In this document: piece by piece, positions 61,626 through 64,000 of the stretch
Position numbering within the stretch: the stretch's first letter is position 1
Layout of the letters: every line of letters starts with the position of its first letter
Assembly: GCF_038023995.1 (NCBI RefSeq)
Contig: NZ_CP150660.1
Coordinates: forward strand, 1,920,501 to 1,984,500
Direction of reading: 5' to 3'
DNA: 64,000 nt
DNA from: Polaribacter atrinae
GTDB taxonomy: Bacteria; Bacteroidota; Bacteroidia; Flavobacteriales; Flavobacteriaceae
Translations under genes and position numbers: made by a program
The notes under the pieces: model-generated
What the model was told of the DNA's origin: nothing
What the model saw: only the letters and a program-made list of their open reading frames with translations
Database searches by the model: none

Positions 61626-62726
61626 ATGAATAACCATGTTACAGTTTTAGAAATTGATGGAGATGCATTATTGCATAACCTGAACTATTTTAAAGAAAAA
61701 TTACAACCAGAAACAAAGATTTTAGCGGTTGTAAAAGCTTTTGGTTATGGTAGTGATGCCATACAAATTGCTAAATTTTTAGAAGATAAAGTATCCTATT
61801 TTGCTGTAGCATTTGTTCATGAGGGAATTGCATTACGAGAAGCAGGTATAGAAAGTCCTATTTTAGTATTACATCCACATGCACAAAACCTACAATCTGT
61901 TGTAGATTATAGATTAGAGCCTAGTTTGTACAATTTTAAAATTTTTAATGCCTTTTTAAAATTGGCTGATGAAATACCTTTAATGAATTACCCAGTACAT
62001 ATAAAATTTAATACGGGTTTAAATAGATTAGGGTTTTGGCATACAGGTATTCCTAATATAATTGCCAGCTTAAAAGAAGCAACACATGTAAAAGTAGCCT
62101 CTTTATTTTCTCACTTAGCAGCAAGTGAAGATTTAGAAGAGCAAGAATTTACCATCAACCAAATTAACAACTTTGCTTATATAGCGCAACAGTTTTACAA
62201 ACACTTAGGTTACGAACCTATGTTACATATTTTAAATACTTCTGGAGTTATAAACTACCCAAAAGCGCAGTTTGATATGGTTAGAATTGGTATTGGTTTG
62301 TATGGTTTTGGTAATGATGATAAAGAAACTGCTCAACTTAAAAATACACACAATTTAAAATCTCTTATTTCTCAAATTCATATTATAGAACCAGGAGAAA
62401 CAGTTGGGTACAACAGAGCATATACTGCCAAAAGACAAAGTAAAACTGCAACAATACCTATAGGTCATGCAGATGGTTTATCTAGAAGATTAGGAAATAA
62501 AAAGGGCTATGTTCTTATCAATAATCAAAAAGCACCAATTATTGGTAACGTTTGTATGGATATGATTATGGTAGATATTACTAAAATTGACTGTTCAGAA
62601 GGTGATGAAGTAATTATCTTTAACAATCAAGAAATGATACAACATATTGCAGATGTTTCTGAGACAATACCTTACGAAACATTAACAGCTATCTCTCAAC
62701 GTGTTAACAAAACGTTAAAGTCATGA
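61626..62726 (+). CDS. alr: Alanine racemase
   Basis: PLP enzyme that makes D-alanine for peptidoglycan. The PLP lysine is Lys37 in ILAVVKAFGYGSD. The catalytic Tyr of the second subunit region is in GETVGYNRAYTAK. The substrate-binding block is NVCMDMIMVDI. Length 366 is typical. The start directly follows the thymidine kinase stop (no spacer). Confidence 0.96.
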   Translation: MNNHVTVLEIDGDALLHNLNYFKEKLQPETKILAVVKAFGYGSDAIQIAKFLEDKVSYFAVAFVHEGIALREAGIESPILVLHPHAQNLQSVVDYRLEPSLYNFKIFNAFLKLADEIPLMNYPVHIKFNTGLNRLGFWHTGIPNIIASLKEATHVKVASLFSHLAASEDLEEQEFTINQINNFAYIAQQFYKHLGYEPMLHILNTSGVINYPKAQFDMVRIGIGLYGFGNDDKETAQLKNTHNLKSLISQIHIIEPGETVGYNRAYTAKRQSKTATIPIGHADGLSRRLGNKKGYVLINNQKAPIIGNVCMDMIMVDITKIDCSEGDEVIIFNNQEMIQHIADVSETIPYETLTAISQRVNKTLKS

Positions 62727-62736
62727 AAATTTTTAT

Positions 62737-62744
62737 TACTTTTG
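62737..62744 (+). promoter_or_regulatory. Promoter -7 element of mscL
   Basis: TACTTTTG fits TAnnTTTG, 30 nt before the mscL ATG. The upstream -33 region is unclear. Confidence 0.5.
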
Positions 62745-62774
62745 TAATCTAACGAATATTAAAAATAATAAAAA

Positions 62775-63185
62775 ATGGGAATGCTTAAGGAGTTTAAAGA
62801 CTTTGCAATGAAGGGAAACCTTATTGATATTGCAGTAGGTTTTGTAATGGGTGCAGCTTTTAAACAAGTTGTAACTTCTTTTACAGGAGGAATTGTTTCT
62901 CCACTGATTGGATTAATATTTAATGCAGATTTAAAAGATTTGAAATGGATTGCAAAAGAAGGCGTTGTAGATGATGCCGGAAAAGTTGTTGGAGAAGTAG
63001 CTGTTTTATACGGAGATTTCTTAACAAACGTTATCGATTTTATTATTGTTGCTTTTGTAATGTTTATGATTGTAAAAGGTATTAACGCAACTAAAAAGAA
63101 AGAAGAACCAGCTCCAGCAGCTCCTGCAGGACCTAGTCAAGAAGATTTATTAGCAGAAATTAGAGATTTATTAGCTAAAAAATAA
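62775..63185 (+). CDS. mscL: Large-conductance mechanosensitive channel
   Basis: Inner-membrane pressure-release channel. MscL signatures are clear: LKEFKDFAMKGNLIDIAVGF then VMGAAFKQVVTSFTGGIVSP at the first transmembrane segment, and NVIDFIIVAFVMFMIVKGIN in the second. The end has an Ala/Pro-rich linker and a helical tail (SQEDLLAEIRDLLAKK). Length 136. A strong terminator follows. Confidence 0.97.
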   Translation: MGMLKEFKDFAMKGNLIDIAVGFVMGAAFKQVVTSFTGGIVSPLIGLIFNADLKDLKWIAKEGVVDDAGKVVGEVAVLYGDFLTNVIDFIIVAFVMFMIVKGINATKKKEEPAPAAPAGPSQEDLLAEIRDLLAKK

Positions 63186-63208
63186 ACTTCTATATTTTTA
63201 TACCAAAC

Positions 63209-63238
63209 AAAAACCCAAGCATTAGCTTGGGTTTTTTA
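63209..63238 (+). terminator. Terminator of mscL
   Basis: Stem AAAACCCAAGC / GCTTGGGTTTT with loop ATTA, followed by T. It also faces the convergent truB gene. Confidence 0.88.
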
Positions 63239-63258
63239 TGTAATATTATTTTTAACTA

Positions 63259-63963
63259 TTAAGATTTTATAACGTCTTCTTGTAAATTTTCAATAAATTG
63301 TTCTACAGAAACGCCATTTTCAACAGAAAAATCACCAATTTTGGTTCTTCTTAATACTGATAAATGCGCTCCAGAGTTTAAAGCCAACCCAAAATCATAA
63401 GCTAAAGACCTAATATAAGTACCCTTACTACAAACCACTCTAAACTCTACTTCTGGTAAATTTATTTTTGTAATTTCAAATTCTGTTGTACTTACAGTTC
63501 TTGCATTAATTTCTGTAGTTTCTCCTTTTCGAGCCAATTCATACAGACGTTTTCCATCCTTCTTTATTGCAGAAAAAATAGGTGGTTTTTGCTGAATATC
63601 ACCAATAAACTGTTTGGTTGTTTCATGCAACAGATCTTCAGTAATATGTTCTGTAGCATACGTTTTATCAACCTCCGTTTCTAAATCGTAACTTGGAGTG
63701 GTTGCTCCTATTGTAAATGTACCTGTATATTCTTTTTCCTGCCCTTGATAGACATGTATCTCTTTAGTTTGCTTACCTGTACAAATAATTAATAAACCAG
63801 TAGCAAGAGGATCTAAAGTACCTGCATGACCTACTTTAATTTTCTTAATATTAAAACGTTGCCTAATTTCCCAACGAAGCTTGTTAACTACTTGAAAAGA
63901 GGTCCAATTTAAAGGTTTATCAATTAATAAAACTTGACCATTTTTAAAGTTTTCTTCTGTCAT
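63259..63963 (-). CDS. truB: tRNA pseudouridine(55) synthase
   Basis: Modifies U55 in tRNA T-loops. The catalytic Asp is in GHAGTLDPLATGLL. Also present are the N-terminal LLIDKPLNWTSFQVVNKLRW, KPPIFSAIKKDGKRLYELAR and the RSLAYDFGLAL block. From the ATG at 63963 the protein has 234 residues; a GTG two codons upstream is also in frame. Beyond the start, a minus-strand frame that ends at 63974 (the tail LFKEFTLK) may be the last codons of another gene outside the window. Confidence 0.96.
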   Translation of the reverse strand: MTEENFKNGQVLLIDKPLNWTSFQVVNKLRWEIRQRFNIKKIKVGHAGTLDPLATGLLIICTGKQTKEIHVYQGQEKEYTGTFTIGATTPSYDLETEVDKTYATEHITEDLLHETTKQFIGDIQQKPPIFSAIKKDGKRLYELARKGETTEINARTVSTTEFEITKINLPEVEFRVVCSKGTYIRSLAYDFGLALNSGAHLSVLRRTKIGDFSVENGVSVEQFIENLQEDVIKS

Positions 63964-64000
63964 AAACACTACATTATTTCAAAGTGAATTCCTTAAAAAG

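Noticed and set aside
1..64000. tRNA, rRNA, prophage or insertion-sequence genes
   Set aside because: Reading the gaps I found no cloverleaf-like sequence, rRNA block, transposase or phage protein. A tRNA or covariance-model scan would be needed to exclude small RNAs.

Overview
The window looks like chromosomal DNA of a marine-type member of the Flavobacteriaceae (Bacteroidota), close to Polaribacter or Tenacibaculum. The evidence is low GC with A/T-rich spacers, promoters of the Bacteroidota type (TTG, then about 19 nt, then TAnnTTTG), type IX secretion (T9SS) C-terminal sorting domains, a SusC/SusD pair with an ECF sigma/FecR regulator, a ribosomal protein L21 with a long C-terminal tail, a long IleRS with a KMSKR loop, and a TraR/DksA protein lacking most zinc cysteines. 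I saw no rRNA, tRNA, CRISPR array, intact insertion sequence or phage module. The genus is an inference.

Layout. 1-6.7 kb: a phosphate transporter fused to a PhoU-like domain, a stretch of decayed repeat, then uvrC and a patatin/outer-membrane-barrel protein that overlap. 6.9-10.5 kb: a small conserved protein, a membrane protein, a NarL-type histidine kinase/response regulator pair, then an accessory patch with a coiled-coil membrane protein, a hairpin-rich repeat, an orphan T9SS sorting-domain remnant and a 52-residue protein. 10.5-17.3 kb (minus strand): a DUF4230-type protein, lspA, an exported protein, a dksA-like gene, ileS and a TerB/DnaJ co-chaperone. 17.6-19.9 kb: bacilliredoxin, a small membrane protein, an HD hydrolase and an AraC regulator.

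20.1-33.5 kb is the accessory core. Three tandem paralogues of a small exported protein, each with the same promoter layout and the same terminator, are followed by an ECF sigma factor, FecR anti-sigma factor, SusC with an STN signalling domain, SusD, a surface lipoprotein, a di-heme cytochrome c peroxidase/MauG-type lipoprotein and a T9SS-secreted ELWxxDGT-repeat protein. The sigma/FecR/STN set implies that substrate sensing at the outer membrane induces the transporter. The substrate cannot be read from the sequence.

33.6-43.1 kb (minus strand): enoyl-CoA hydratase, an NtrY-like kinase, a lipoprotein, then molybdenum-cofactor genes (mobA fused to a MobB-like region, moaC, moeA, moaA) with a frameshifted four-helix-bundle gene and two YeeE/YedE sulfur-transport genes, followed by waaA (Kdo transferase). 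43.2-50 kb: rplU-rpmA, an M16 protease pair (one active, one inactive), a metal-binding lipoprotein and glyS. 50-64 kb: mostly housekeeping (transglutaminase-like membrane protein, methyltransferase, comF, Ig-like lipoprotein, cystathionine gamma-synthase type enzyme, Nudix, DinB, ArsC-like, glycosyltransferase, a Glu-rich protein, thymidine kinase, alanine racemase, mscL, truB).

I found no single system that I would call clearly new. The best candidates for a second look are the sigma/FecR-controlled SusCD plus di-heme peroxidase locus, the triplicated exported proteins with a shared promoter motif, and two copies of a gene-plus-repeat arrangement, one of which sits where a T9SS gene has been cut down to its tail.
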